Of a stretch of 64,000 nt of DNA, positions 1 to 11,574 are shown in pieces (the stretch's first letter is position 1; each line of letters begins with the position of its first letter). The notes beneath the pieces are model-generated. The model was not told the DNA's origin. It worked only from the letters and a program-made list of their open reading frames with translations, and ran no database searches. The translations under genes and the position numbers were made by a program. This DNA comes from Anodontia alba (Eukaryota; Mollusca; Bivalvia; Lucinida; Lucinidae): assembly GCA_964016985.1 (NCBI GenBank), contig OZ024833.1:64196687-64260686 (forward strand), written 5' to 3'.

Positions 1-102
1 TCGTAAAAGCAGCAGCAGCAGTAGTACCGGTAGTAGTTTTAAATCCCTTTTGAGATGATTATATAACGTTATATCCATAGTATACATACACCAAACCCGG
101 CA

Positions 103-196
103 GGCACATGACGTAAATATAACGTCGCCTCAACGTCGATGCAACGTCATGACGTTGCACCGACGTTGAGGCGACGTTATATTTACGTCATGTGCC
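103..196. repeat. Palindromic ACGTCGATGCAACGT hairpin element
   Basis: A nearly perfect 94-bp palindrome (GGCACATGACGTAAATATAA arm, centre ACGTCATGACGT). Relatives: 8998-9060 (half), 18985-19090, 28985-29085 and 51795-51900. A non-autonomous MITE or foldback element. Confidence 0.75.
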
Positions 197-609
197 CACT
201 GGGAAATGTCCTTAAGGTTATTGTCTCCGTAATTGTTATTTAAGAAATAGATCAACTCTAGCAGTGATTTATTGAGTAATAAATCACTGTTTGGAGGTCA
301 GTTGTAAAGTAGATCAAATCACGAGTGCAGATAGCGTTGCGCGCTTCCGCACAGTAATTTGTTGCAGAATATACCGCTGGCTTTCTCCATTGCCTATAAA
401 GGCGCGCTGTGTTAGAATGACCAATAAAATCAACCCGCGCGTTTGTACGACCCAGATCAGAAGCAGGGTCTTCACCGTTTGCTTAAACTACAGGTAGATA
501 AGGGTTTATGAAACAGTGTATGATCCCCGTTCAGGGCTATTTTCCCAGCCTATACTCAGAGACAGTCGATCCACCAATGCTGTCAGTGCTTTGATGTCTT
601 TATTTTCAG

Positions 610-802
610 ATCCTTCCAGCATAGTAAACCTCCATGATTTTTTTATTGAATTTTTATTTGAATACCACAAGACCATGGTGTTCAATAATGAACAAAACGA
701 CAACAAAACTAAAAGCAACAGAAAGAGTAACAGAAACAGCAACAATGTGTCCAAGTCTTCTAGTACTATGGAATGGGACATCGTCTCCTCTCCGGCAGAA
801 CT
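610..802 (+). CDS. Copy 1 exon 3 (Asn-rich linker exon)
   Basis: It follows a TATTTTCAG acceptor and ends before GTAAGT. The first two bases complete an Asp codon begun in exon 2; the last two (CT) are completed by exon 4 to Leu. It encodes PSSIVNLHDFFIEFLFEYHK followed by an Asn/Lys/Ser-rich stretch and a DIVSSPAE end. It is 12 nt shorter than exon 3 of copy 2, the difference lying in the low-complexity Asn part, while the two ends are well conserved. The leading hydrophobic/aromatic stretch reads as an amphipathic helix. Confidence 0.75.
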
Positions 803-936
803 GTAAGTTTACACAAGGGGTGTTTATTTAGTAATGCGAGTACATACTTGAATTTTTCTCTTATTATCCCCAGAAAAACAATTGACATTTCATGCAAATT
901 GTCTCCTATAATTTTCATGAAATAGTAAATTGTTTT

Positions 937-3900
937 TAGTTCAGGATGAGCTATTGTGATCATTCTCCGTCCGTCGTCCGTTGTCCGTCCATTCACACAT
1001 TTGAACGACTTCTCCTCTGAAACCCCTGGGCCAAATTTCTTCAAGCTTTATGTGAAGCCTTGTATTAAAGGGGAATTGAAAATTTGTAAAAATGGTCACG
1101 ATCCGTAAATCAAGATGGCCGCCATGCCGATATATAGCTCACATAGACTTATAATGGGAAAAAACTTAAAAAATCTTCTTCTCTGAAAACATGAGGTCCA
1201 CAGTTTATATATTTTGTATGTAGCAATGTTTAATGGTCCCCTACATAAATCCTGCCAATCAAGCCCCTGGGATCCAAACTGGCCATGCTCCAGGGGGTCG
1301 TGAACTCCCATAGATTTATAATGAGAAAAACTTAAAAAAAAATTCTTCTTCTCTGAAACCATGAGACCCAGAGCTTATATATTTAGTATGTAGCAATGTT
1401 TAGTGGTCCCCTATTTAAGTCCTGCGAATCAAGCCCCTGGGGTCCAAACAGGCTGCACGTTCGGGGGTCATTAATTCCCATAGACATAATAGAAAAAAAT
1501 TTAAAAAATCTTCTTCTTTGAAACCATGAGGCCCACAGCTTACATATTTGGTATGTAGCAATGTTTAATGGTCCCCTGCATAAATGCTGCCAATCAAACC
1601 CCTTGGGACCAAACTGGCCACGCCCCGGGGGCAATTGCTCCCATAGACTTATAATGGGAAAAACTTAAAAAATCTTCTTCTCTGGAACCATGAGGCCCAG
1701 AGCTTACATATTTAGTATGTAGGAAATGTTTAGTGGTCCCCTACAAAAATCCTGCCAATCAAGCTCCCGAGGCCCAAATTGGCCTTGTCCAATGGGGTCA
1801 TTAGCTCCCATAGAATTATAATGGGAAAAACTTAAAAAAATCTCCTACTCTGAAACCATGAGGACCAGAGCTTACATATTTAGTATGTAGCAATGTTCAT
1901 TGCTCCCCTACATAAACCCTGCCAATAAAGCCCCTTGGGTCCAAACTGGCTACGACCCCGGGGTCATTAGCTCCCATAGACTTTCAATGGGAAAAACTTA
2001 AAAAAATCTTCTTCTCTGGAACCATGAGGACCACAGCTTACATATTTAGAATGTAGCAATGTTTAGTGGTCCCCTACCTAAATCCTGCCAATCAACCCCC
2101 TTGGGAACAAACTGGCCACGCCCGAGGGGTGGGGGTGGGGCCTTAGCTCATATAGACTTATAATGTTAAAAACTTCTTTTCTGAAACCATGAGGCCCAGA
2201 GCTTATATATTTAGTATGTAGCAATGTTTAGTGGTCCCCTACAAACAAACCTGCCAATCAAGCCCCTGGTGTCTAAACTGGCCACGCCCCGGGGGGCATT
2301 AGCTTCCATAGACTTACTTATAATGGAAAAAAAAATTAAAAAATTTTCTTCTCTGAAACCATGCGGCCCACAGCATACATATTAAGTATGTAGTTTAGTG
2401 GTCCGCTACATAAATCCTGCCAATCAAGCCCAATGGGTCCAATCTGGCCACCCCAAGGGTCATATGTTTATATAGAGCTATATAGCTAAAGAACCTTCAA
2501 AAATCTTATGATTCTGAAACCATGAGACTGAGAGCTAATAGATTAAGTATAGAGCGATGTTAAGTGGTTTTCTACATAAATCCTGCCAACCATGGGGGTC
2601 CAAATTGGCCGCATCCTGGGGTTCATTAGCTCCCAAAGACTTATAATGGGAAAAGTGAAAAACTTAAAAAGTCTTCTTCTCTGAAACCATGAGGCCCACA
2701 GCTTATATATTTAGAATGTAGCAATGTGTATTGGTCCGCTATATAAAACCTGCCAATCAAGCCCCTGGGGTCCAAACTGGCCACGCCCCGGGGATCATTA
2801 ACTCCCATAGACTTATAATGTGAAAACTTAAAGAATATTCTTCTCTGAAACCGTGAGGCCCACAGATTATATATTTAGTATGTAGCAATGTGTAGTGATC
2901 CCTTATATAAATCCTGCCAATCAAGCCCCTGGGCTCCAAACTGGCCACATCCCAGGGGGTCATATGTATATAAAGAGCTATATAGCTGAAGAACCTACCT
3001 TCAAAAATCTTCTCTGAAACCATGAGGTAGAGAGCTAACAGATTAAGTATGTAGCAGTGTTTATTGGTCTCCTACATAAATCCTTATAATGGGAAAAGGG
3101 AAAAACTTAAAAAGTCATCTTCTCTGAAACCGTGAGGCCCAGAGCTTATATATTTAGTATTTAGCAATGTGTAGTGGTCCGCAACATAAATCCTGCCAAT
3201 GAAGCTTCGTGGGTCCAAACGGCCTACGCCCCTGGGGTCATTAACTCCAATAGACTTATAATGGAAAAAAAAAACTTTAAAAATCTTCTCTGAAACTATG
3301 AAGCCCACAGTTTATATATTTAGTGTGTAGCAATGTTTAGTAGTGACCATCATAAATCCTGCCAATCAAGTCCCTGGGGTCAAAACTAGCTATACCCCAT
3401 GGGTTATTAGCTCCCATAGACTTATAATGGAAAATAAAAAATAAAAAAAAAATCTTCTTCTCTGAAACCTTGAGGCCCACAGCTTATATATTAAGTGTAT
3501 GACAATGTTTAGTGGTCCCCTACATAAATCCTGCCAATCAAGCCCCTGGGCTTCAAACTGGCCACACCCCAGGGGGTCATATGTTTATATAGAGGTATAT
3601 AGCTAAAGAACATTTAAAATCCTCTTCTCTGAAACCATGAGGCCCAGAGCTAATAGATTAAGTCTGTAGCGATGTTTGGTAGTTTTCTACATAAATCTTG
3701 CCAACCATGCCCCTGGGGTCCAAATTGGCCATGCCCTAGACTTATAATGGAAAAAAAATTCCTCTTCTCTGAAACCTTGAGGCCCACAGCTTATATATTA
3801 AGTGTATGACAATGTTTAGTGGTCCCCTACATAAATCCTGCCAATCAAGCCCCTGGGCTCCAGACTGGCCACACCCCAGGGGTCATATGTTTATATAGAG

Positions 3901-5026
3901 CTATATAGCTAAAGAACATTTAAAAATCCTCTTTTCTGAAACCATGAGGCCCAGAGCTAATAGATTGGTCTGTAGCGATGTTTGGTGGTTTTCTACATAA
4001 ATCCTGCCAACCATCCCCCTGGGGTCCAAATTGGCCATGCCCTGGGGGTCATTAGCTCCCATAGACTTTAAAATGGGGAAAACCTAAAAATGTCTTTTTC
4101 TCTGAAGCCATGAGGCCCACAGCTCATATATTTAGTATGTAGCAATGTGTAGTGGTCCCCAACTTAAATCCTGCCAATCAAGCCCCTGGGGTCCAAACTG
4201 GCCATACTCCAGGGGTCGTGTGTTTATACAGAACCGTGTAGCTAAACAACCTTCAAAATTCTTCTTCTAGGAAACCATAAGACCCAGAGCTAAAAGATTT
4301 CGGACGTAGCAATGTTTGTTGGTTTTCAACATTAATTCTTCCAACCATGCCCCTGGTGTCCAAATTGGCCACTTCTAAAGTGGTCATTTTCTCCCATGGA
4401 CTTATAGTGGAAAAAGAAAATTAAAAGAATCTCTTTCTCTGAAACTATGAGGCCCACAGCCTAAATATTTAGTATGTAGCAATGTTTAGTGGTCCCCTAC
4501 ATAAATCCTGCCTATCAAGCCCCTTGGGTCTAAAGTGGCCATGCCCCGGGCGTCATCACCTCCCACAGACTTATAATGGGAAAACATTAAAACATCTCCT
4601 TCTCTGAAACCATGAGGCCCACAGCTCACATATTTAATATGTAGCAATGTTTATTGTTCCCCTACATACCCGCCATTCATGCCCCTGGGGTCTAAATTGG
4701 CCATGCCTCGGGGGTCATTTACTCCCACAGACTTATAATGGGAAAAACTTAAAAGATCTTCTCTGAAACCATCAGGCCCACAGCTTATGTATTTAGTATG
4801 TAGCAGTGTTTAGTGGTCCCCTACATTAATCCTTCCAATCAAGACCCTGGGGTTGAAACTGGTTTTACTTATGGCCCTTTGAACTTTCAGCATTTAAATC
4901 TTGTAAGCAAGATCTCTCAAAAACCGTTGAAGCCATTTCCTTGAAACGACGAGCTAATATGGAATGATGACCTTATTAACTTATAGCAGTTAACTCAGGT
5001 GAGCATTGTGGCCCATGGGCCTCTTG
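937..5026. mobile_element. Minisatellite-cored Helitron/pearl-like element
   Basis: A ~4.1 kb element. The left end has TCAGGATGAGCTATTGTGAT then a CCGTCCGTCG tract (about 940-990); the core is a tandem array (1085-4860); the right end has TCAGGTGAGCATTGTGGCCC, a GCCCATGGGC hairpin and CTCTTG. It sits between the two halves of a TCGTCTGCTG hairpin element (850-936 and 5026-5075), so both borders can be read. Pearl elements of bivalves, now classed with Helitrons/Helentrons, have this build; assignment is by architecture. It lies in copy 1 intron 3. Confidence 0.6.
1085..4860 (+). repeat. Tandem array, ~165-bp monomer, about 22-23 copies
   Basis: Each unit holds CTTATAATGGGAAAAACTTA, TCTTCTCTGAAACCATGAGG, TAGTATGTAGCAATGTTTAG and CCTGCCAATCAAGCCCCTGG. 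A variant unit with TTTATATAGAGCTATATAGC recurs near 2465, 2970, 3580, 3890 and 4220, so there is some higher-order order. Many short ORFs here are side effects of the repeat. Confidence 0.9.
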
Positions 5027-5075
5027 TTTCTGGGAAACCTATTTCAAAATGTCGTCTGCTGAAATATTTACTCAT
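5026..5075. repeat. Right half of split TCGTCTGCTG hairpin
   Basis: TTTCTGGGAAACC ... AATGTCGTCTGCTGAAA, continuing the left half at 850-936 when the 4.1 kb insert is removed. Full copies are at 11312-11475, 24405-24575, 30047-30273 and 38828-39030. Confidence 0.65.
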
Positions 5076-5166
5076 CATGCTAGGCGTTAAGTAATGCGGG
5101 TACTTTTAACAGTTTTATTTAGCCTAACAAGGGGGCGCTTATTTAACAAGACAAGTACTTTTATTG

Positions 5167-5444
5167 CATTACGAAAACACGCCTATTCAAATGTATTTAA
5201 AATTTCACCACCAAAACCTGAAAGTTTTCAGATAAAAATTTTGATATTGTTCACATTTCTGTTCAAAACATAGATTGTGGGTACTCGTTAGAACCGCCTC
5301 GGCGAGGCGGTTCTAACGATTACCCACTATCTATATTTTTCAGCAGAAATAAGAAAAATAATGTATACCCCTGTATACCCCAGTTTTACTACATGATAGT
5401 GGGGTTTAAGGGGGTCAAAATTACATAGGTATGTTTTCGTGATG
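5167..5444. mobile_element. TTACGAAAACACGCC hairpin MITE, copy a
   Basis: About 280 bp, ends TTACGAAAACACGCCTATTC and its relaxed complement; central perfect stem GTTAGAACCGCCTCGGCGAG. The whole family folds end to end. In copy 1 intron 3. Confidence 0.75.
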
Positions 5445-5454
5445 GCGAGGCAAT

Positions 5455-5678
5455 GCTCCACAGCAGAGTCGGTAGCGCGTCAGACTGCAGATCAAAGATC
5501 ACAAGTTCGAATTCCAATTCGGCCATATACTAGAACATTTCGTGGAGATTATTCATGAAATAATTTCTACGGTCATTCTGCACCTTCCACTGATTCAAAA
5601 AGGTTTCAGCTTCTGGCAACAATGTGTACACACGGTATTAGTTAAACGAACTAAGCGCTAAACCCGCCCTCGTCACGA
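5455..5678 (+). mobile_element. tRNA-derived SINE
   Basis: The head has an A-box-like GAGTCGGTAGCGCG and B-box-like AGTTCGAATTCC, followed by a body that recurs at 31696, 22985 and (minus strand) 41591 (CGGTCATTCT, GGTTAAACG...AAGCGC). It sits between two hairpin MITEs. Confidence 0.55.
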
Positions 5679-5956
5679 CATCACAAAAACATGCCTCTAT
5701 CATTTTGACCCCCTTAAACCCCACTTTTATATAGTAAAACTGGGGTTTACATGGGTATGCATTATTTTTCATATTTCTGCTCAAAATATAGAGTGTGGGT
5801 ACTCGTTAGAACCGCCTCGTTGAAGCGGTTTTAACGAGTACCACACTCTATATTTTGAGCAGAAATATGAAAAATATCAGAATTTTTTATCTGGAAATTT
5901 TCATTTTTTCGGTCGTAAAATTTTCAGTACATTTGAATAGGCATATTTTTGTAATG
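5679..5956. mobile_element. TTACGAAAACACGCC hairpin MITE, copy b
   Basis: Opposite orientation to copy a at its ends (CATCACAAAAACATGCC to TTTTTGTAATG); central stem around 5801-5850. Confidence 0.75.
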
Positions 5957-6102
5957 AACTAAAAGGGGAACGCAACCCTAATATAAAATTATTTCATAAC
6001 AAAGAGCTTAACAAACTGTAAAAAATTCATACAAGTTTGATCAAAATCGGTCAAGAAATAACAAAGTTACGATTGTTTGAAGGATTTAACATCACCGACT
6101 TT

Positions 6103-6419
6103 CATTACGAAAACACGCCTATTCAAATACACTGAAAATTTTACCACCAAAAATGGCAATTTTTCAGATAAAAAATTGTGATATCAGCAAAAATGAAAAT
6201 TTTCAGATAAAAATTCTGATATTTTTCAAATTTCTGCTCAAAACATAGATTGTTGGTTCTCGTTAGAACCGCCACGTCGAGGCGGTTCTTACGAGTACCC
6301 ACAATCTATGTTTTTGTGTAGATATAACAAAAATAATGTATACCCCTGTAAACCCCAGTTTTACTATATTAAAGTGGGGTTTAAGGGAATCAAAATTATA
6401 TAGGTATGTTTTCGTGATG
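6103..6419. mobile_element. TTACGAAAACACGCC hairpin MITE, copy c
   Basis: Longer than relatives because the left arm segment AAAATTTTCAGATAAAAA is duplicated internally (about 6160-6225). Confidence 0.75.
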
Positions 6420-7490
6420 GGAGCCGCCATTTTGAATCTTCAATGAGATTTCAAGTATTTTTAAACTTTAAAATTTTGCATTATCTTTATAACCAAAGTA
6501 TTTGTTTTTAGAAAATAAGTTGCTTACTATGTTAGGACAGCATGTTCAGAAACACTAAGACAAAATATCCATCTACACGCTGTATATTTTAATTATACAT
6601 ATTTAATCATGGCTGTGTGATGTCACAAAGCATAAAAATTGCGGCCTCCATGATAGTTGGTTTTCAAATATTTAAACTACAATAACTTTCTTTTTTGCTT
6701 GTCGATTTTGATGAAACTTGTATCAAAATTGTGGCTTGGAAAGCTCTATCCTGAGCGACATACTTTCTTTCTATCTTGCCTTTCCGTTTAACAGTGCTGA
6801 CCGGGCCTTAAAATATCCAGTTCAAATCAAATCAAATCGACTGAGCCGTACGAAAAGTTTTCATCATGTGAGGCCACCTTAGATTCAGATCAGCCTTCAT
6901 ATTAGCGCAGTCTGATCAGAGCCTCCGCTGTTCGCCAGAAAAAGCTATCGTAAAATCGTTTAACGAAGACTTGTATTCAGACTGCGCGCATATGCATGTT
7001 GCACAGTGTCTTTGCTAGATGCATTTATGTCCGAAGTACATATGTAAGGCTGGCTAATCAGAGCTGAAAAGATAATCGATTATCAGTCCTGCCATTATGA
7101 TCGATAATCGATTAGTAATCGCTGAATATTTGGTCATAATTTTACCTGTCTGAGCATGATCCTTCCATATGTTATACTTTATTGTATGTATTTGGTCAGT
7201 CAGGCCTGAGCAAACAATGTAGACCCAGCTCATCTAGCTATTTTAGACACAACAGTGGGTAGTAAATTGTACTTCTTCAAATTTTAGATAAAGTATGGTA
7301 AGGAGTTGAGGTGTCTGAATACTAAGGGTAAATAAGGTAAAGTAGCAAACACAGAAATCAAATGATCGATTATTAGCAAATCTGTAGTGATAAGCATTTT
7401 TGTGGATGTTATCGATCAATTAATCGATTATCCGATTATCCGACTTTTTCTTACGTTGCGGCCAAATACCGTATTTATACTAGATTTTCG
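6420..7490. other. Intronic stretch without a gene
   Basis: AT-rich copy 1 intron 3 sequence. It holds a degenerate CAGTCTGATCAGAG hairpin (6880-6960) and two clusters of ATCGATTA-type words (7070-7120, 7400-7440) that can pair with each other; probably an old MITE. No coding signal seen. Confidence 0.5.
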
Positions 7491-7510
7491 GACAGGCAGT
7501 GCTGCGTAAA

Positions 7511-7563
7511 CAGTGTAGACCGATATCAGAATGCGGCGACTGATGAGGGTCTATACTGTTTGC
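7511..7563. repeat. CAGTGTAGACC hairpin, diverged copy
   Basis: AACAGTGTAGACC ... GGGTCTATACTGTTTGCC stem, a member of the most frequent short hairpin family of the window. Confidence 0.5.
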
Positions 7564-7784
7564 CACTCATTCAACAGTCTGTTGTTTCCAGAAAACAGGG
7601 TGATATTCCAGGCACACAAAATTTCGAGCCTTATTCTTTCTCACAAACCAAACGATTTTCATCAAATATTTAGACATGGATTTTACCCGGAAATGATATG
7701 TTACAGTAATCAACAAGCGTTCCTATTGATGTTCCACGACACTGATCACGATTGTTACTATTATTACTAATTATCGTCGCGCAA

Positions 7785-7875
7785 ACTTCTTTTCCCATCT
7801 TCCTTTCTTCTCCTCTTTCTTTTCTTTCTTTTTTTAATCTTCTTCTTTTCTTTCTCTTTCTCCCTATCTCGCTTT
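7785..7875 (+). repeat. Polypyrimidine tract
   Basis: About 90 bases almost entirely C/T on the + strand, 290 bp upstream of exon 4 of copy 1. Confidence 0.7.
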
Positions 7876-8165
7876 CATTATTACTGAATTGAACAATGAA
7901 TTATTCATGAAAAATGTTTACATATGTAGTATAATTTAGACATACTCCATTCATTGTGTAACTTTACTGCAGGAGATGATTCAAAGAAGCATGATATGCT
8001 TGTTTTCAAATCCTGTATCATTGTGCTATTGTATTCTGTCTATGTACTTAAATGTAAATGTTTCGACAAATTGAAATAAAATATTGTTTAAACCAAATCA
8101 TGGAAAAAATAATTGTCATCTGTTGCAAATTGCTAGGCACTTCAAGGGTTAATTATATATTTCAG

Positions 8166-8271
8166 GTTTCCTGCTTGGGTAGTACACGAAATTCGCTTGA
8201 GTGTAAACAGAATGTTGAAAATTGTTGAAAAGCACAAGGCTGTTGTAAAGGACGCAGTTACTGTGGGGCAG
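8166..8271 (+). CDS. Copy 1 exon 4
   Basis: Acceptor TTTCAG, donor GTAATG. It encodes FPAWVVHEIRLSVNRMLKIV and a following EKHKAVVKDAVTVGQ, an amphipathic helix. It matches exon 4 of copy 2 in length (106 nt) and in most residues. Phase 2 in, phase 0 out. The exon lies 7.4 kb downstream of exon 3, against 1.1 kb in copy 2. Confidence 0.8.
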
Positions 8272-8337
8272 GTAATGATAATGAGTTCATAAGTACTCTC
8301 TGTCTGAACTCTTTCAGCCCTGCATACCAAAACCAAT

Positions 8338-8415
8338 AACTGTGCAAATAGTATAGATCCAGATGAGACTGCTCGTAACGAGCCACCTCATCAGGATCTA
8401 CACTATTTGCCATTC
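8338..8415. repeat. CAGTGTAGACC hairpin family copy
   Basis: Stem GCAAATAGTATAGATCCAGA with TCAGGATCTACACTATTTGC; shortly after exon 4 of copy 1. The copy 2 counterpart at 39230-39294 shows the insertion predates that duplication. Confidence 0.65.
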
Positions 8416-8654
8416 TGTTTTTGATTTTAGACTGACCACTATTTGCATCAGTGGACACGTCCAAATTCAAGAAAGGAAGATCTCATTTCAGAAACATGGG
8501 AATGAAAGGGTTATGGATAGGGAAGTCCCTACATAATTGTTGTGAGCTTACATCAAAATTTTGGTCTTTGAATTTAAGTTAACTACGAACAGTCAGCAAA
8601 TTCACGTAAACTTGATCAAAGCTTTTCTTTAAAGGGGACTGGATACCCTTTGGG

Positions 8655-8975
8655 TGTCTTCGATCATTCGACCATTCTGGTTTAGTTGCTGTTTGTGATT
8701 TGGGCGTTACTATCACGTATAATTTTTAGCCTTTGAAAGCCTTCGAAACAAAATACTGGTTACTACTTTTTCATGTGAGGATGAAAACAGGAAACAAGTA
8801 CCGACCAACGATTTGCTCTGGTAAGACCCAAGTAACTGGAGGAACAAAACTAGGGTGAGTGTGACCAACTTCCGACTAAAGAAATTTGATTGGCTGAGCA
8901 TTTTACGCGGATGTTACAGCCAATTCACAAAACAGCAATCAAACATGGTCGAATGATCGTAGGCGCCCTTGGTAG
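8655..8975. mobile_element. MITE with ~45-bp terminal inverted repeats
   Basis: Left end GATCATTCGACCATTCTGGT ... TTGCTGTTTGTGA and right end TTCACAAAACAGCAATCAAA ... GGTCGAATGATC are complementary with few mismatches. The interior has no transposase ORF. Confidence 0.55.
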
Positions 8976-9471
8976 ATTTTCGATCACTTTTTTACAAGGA
9001 AGACTTTCTGTTCGACATTGATTGAACATCAAGACATCCAATCGACGTTGTTTCAACGATGTATTCCTGCTGAGCTGCTTTCAACATATTTCAGACAGTT
9101 GTTTTTTGCATGACGCTATACTCATATGAAGTAAATCATTTGCAAAGCATGATTTAAAACCAAATCTTTCGTCGCAGCTATCGATACACCAACGAATCTA
9201 GTCTGCTGACTGGTTAAAAAAAAACTAGGAAATAGAAAAAGGAAGCTGTTTTCACAGTAAAATTGCTGCAAATAAAGCAAACCTCGAAAATGCTTTCCTT
9301 GCTTTCCTTTAAGAGTTGCATCATCGAAAAGGGAGGTAAATATTGTCGTGTTAGAGTTATTTTCCTTGAAATAACACCCATTGCCTTGAACAGAGTGCAG
9401 GAATCACTCGATGTAAACAAAGCAAAAGAAATACAGTGAACTTAGCTTGAAATAAATAGTTTCACCATGTT

Positions 9472-9904
9472 CACTGGGTGTTTGCTTGGTCCCGATTTAA
9501 AAAGTTTTTATTCTGACTTTTTGATTTATAGACTTTAGGTCCCGACAGGAAATGATTTGTTCCTACTCGGGTACCTGATTTTTTCCTACAATTTTCCCAG
9601 AAATTCTGTCAATGATTTTTTCCTGCAATGATTTATGACGTCACAAGAGGAATTCCATTTGGAAAAAAATGGATTATTTGCATTTGTTTGCATAAAATTT
9701 TGTATCATTTATTTAGAAATAAACATTTTTTTTTTCTTTTTTTTTAATAAACAGTAATAATAAACATTTTTTTTTTATAAACAGTAATACTTGTTAGACC
9801 ATGGTTTCACAGGAATTGCTAACACAAGATAGTAGGAAAAAAAAACTTATATATTATAATCAGAAAAAAATCATTCAAAATCGGGACCAAGCAAACACCC
9901 AGTG
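9472..9904. mobile_element. 433-bp MITE with 26-bp terminal inverted repeats
   Basis: CACTGGGTGTTTGCTTGGTC CCGATTT at the left and its exact complement at the right end. Interior AT-rich with poly-T runs and no ORF. Superfamily not recognised. Confidence 0.7.
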
Positions 9905-9994
9905 AGTTTGGAAAAACAAAAAAGTTAACACAAAATGGGAACTATCGTCAGCAATGGTATTGAAAATTGAATCTCAACGTCAGAAGAAGTACCT

Positions 9995-10200
9995 TCGGAC
10001 ATGAGCGCCCAGCGAAGGTTCAGATCAGACTGCGCGCATGCGCAGTCTGATCAGAATCTTCACTGGGCGCATTAATGATAGCCAAGGATTCAAACCCTTC
10101 ATGCGGACAACGAAGACTCTGAACAAACTACTTGGATGCGCAGTCTGATCTGGCTCCGTTGGGCGCAAATGTAAGAAGGTACGTTTTCTCACGTTGCGGT
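9995..10200. repeat. GCGCAGTCTGATCAGA hairpin cluster
   Basis: A perfect stem around 10020-10060 (CAGACTGCGCGCATGCGCAG centre) and a second broken one to 10200. The same family is at 26560-26720, 49260-49460, 40455-40525 and 57430-57560. Confidence 0.6.
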
Positions 10201-10296
10201 TCAATTTTACGTTCATCTAAGAGCGACCAGAAGCCTGATTACATTGCCATTGCATTTGGCTAAAGTCGGGTCCTAACAATATTGCTTGTCCGCCAG

Positions 10297-10551
10297 AGTC
10301 CAGTTATTCAAAGCGTCGTTAGCTTAACGAGCTCGTTAGTGGTCAAAACGTTAACTATTCTGGTGAGGACAATATCAAATTCACAGGTATTTTTGCTGAA
10401 AAATATTTTTGCTGAAAAAACTGTGAGTAGCTTTTGCAAATCACATTTTTTTTTTCAGCAAAAATATTAACATATATGCCATATCTAATGATCAAAGTTT
10501 TCACGATACGTTAACTAACGACACCGTTAGTTTTGAACAACGGGCCCAGAA
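10297..10551. mobile_element. GGGCCCAGTTGTTCAAAG MITE, copy a
   Basis: Ends CAGTTATTCAAAGCGTCGTT and AACGACACCGTTAGTTTTGA-type, complementary; centre TTTTTGCTGAAAAA. Relatives at 32851-33081 and 60406-60642. Confidence 0.65.
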
Positions 10552-10862
10552 TAGGACCGAAATCAAGGTTAGCCTTAGGCACCAAAAAATTGAAGGGATC
10601 TACATGTATCAGCATGTTTTGGTACTTTTCTGCGCCTGAACATTTTGATGGAAAATAAACAAAAAAAAAAAAAAAAAAATCAGGTCTGATTTTCAGCACT
10701 AGCACTCTAAACATTCCATTGACATATTCATATTTGGTCTGCTATTAAATGAAATATCATTTTTGAGTAAAACTGGCATAAATTCCAACAGTCTCAGCTA
10801 TTATTGTCAATCAGAGCCAAGCATTTTTATCAAATAAGGCCTTTGACAATCGTATAATTTTG

Positions 10863-10945
10863 CTGGTTCCAGTCCTCACTACTCTAATGGTTCCAGTCCT
10901 CACCACTCTAATGGTTCCAGTCCTCTTACCACTCTAATTGGTACC
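10863..10945 (+). repeat. Short tandem repeat, ~24 bp x3
   Basis: GGTTCCAGTCCTCACCACTC TAAT repeated three times, 55 bp before exon 5 of copy 1. Confidence 0.8.
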
Positions 10946-10998
10946 CTGTTCCAAAGAAGCCAGACTGGTTTCAAGCATCTTTGTTTTTACTTTTACAG

Positions 10999-11259
10999 TC
11001 AGCCATGTACAATTTCAAAAAAGCAAAGAGTAAGCTTAAAAAGTATGAAGCTACAGAAACTGTGTATAACCTGGCGCGCCAGGCTGGCGAAGAGGTATCG
11101 CGCCCGTCTGGCGGAGGGGAGGATACAAAGAAGCTGAAGAAAGAGCTGGATGACTTTGCTAATAGGTTCAACATTTATGACAACAAATATCAGGGCGACT
11201 CCAGTAAATATGAGACCATAAGAAAAGAACACCAAGAGATGTTAGCATCAATAAAAGAA
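10999..11259 (+). CDS. Copy 1 exon 5 (coiled-coil-like)
   Basis: The longest internal exon, 87 codons, phase 0 on both sides, between TTTTACAG and GTAAGT. It encodes MYNFKKAKSKLKKYEATE, a Gly-rich break (SRPSGGGED), then KKLKKELDDFANRFNIYDNK and YETIRKEHQEMLASIKE. Heptad-like spacing of Leu/Phe/Tyr with Lys/Glu flanks suggests an antiparallel or coiled helical hairpin. This is the part that most resembles a BAR domain, by pattern only. Confidence 0.85.
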
Positions 11260-11311
11260 GTAAGTTTAGCAAGATACCTCTGTCTATACCCTCCGCACCT
11301 TTGGTAAACAT

Positions 11312-11475
11312 TTCAGCAGACGACATTTTAAAACATTTTCTTAATTTTCCCAGAAAAAGGGTTTTGACATTTCATGCAAATTGTCTCCAAAGGAGACAAT
11401 TTGCATGATATGGCCAAACCTTATTTTCTGGGAAAAATAAGAAAAAAAATGTCATGAATTTGTCGTCTGCTGAAT
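11312..11475. repeat. TCGTCTGCTG hairpin element
   Basis: CAGACGACATTTT ... TGTCGTCTGCTG ends, perfect central stem CAAATTGTCTCC/GGAGACAATTTG. Directly after exon 5 of copy 1. Confidence 0.7.
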
Positions 11476-11574
11476 TAACCCAGAGTATGGTAAACGTTAA
11501 ATTTCGGAATAACAGACCTGAGTAAACAGTGTCGACCTGGACAAAGAAAGGGCGCGAATTAATTTCTTTAATTA

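Noticed and set aside
516..609. Extending exon 3 of copy 1 upstream
   Set aside because: The open frame continues but a TATTTTCAG acceptor and the copy 2 boundary place the exon start at 610.
5279..5340. Stem-loops as CRISPR repeats or terminators
   Set aside because: They are dispersed eukaryotic foldback elements with no spacer structure; the window has spliced genes.
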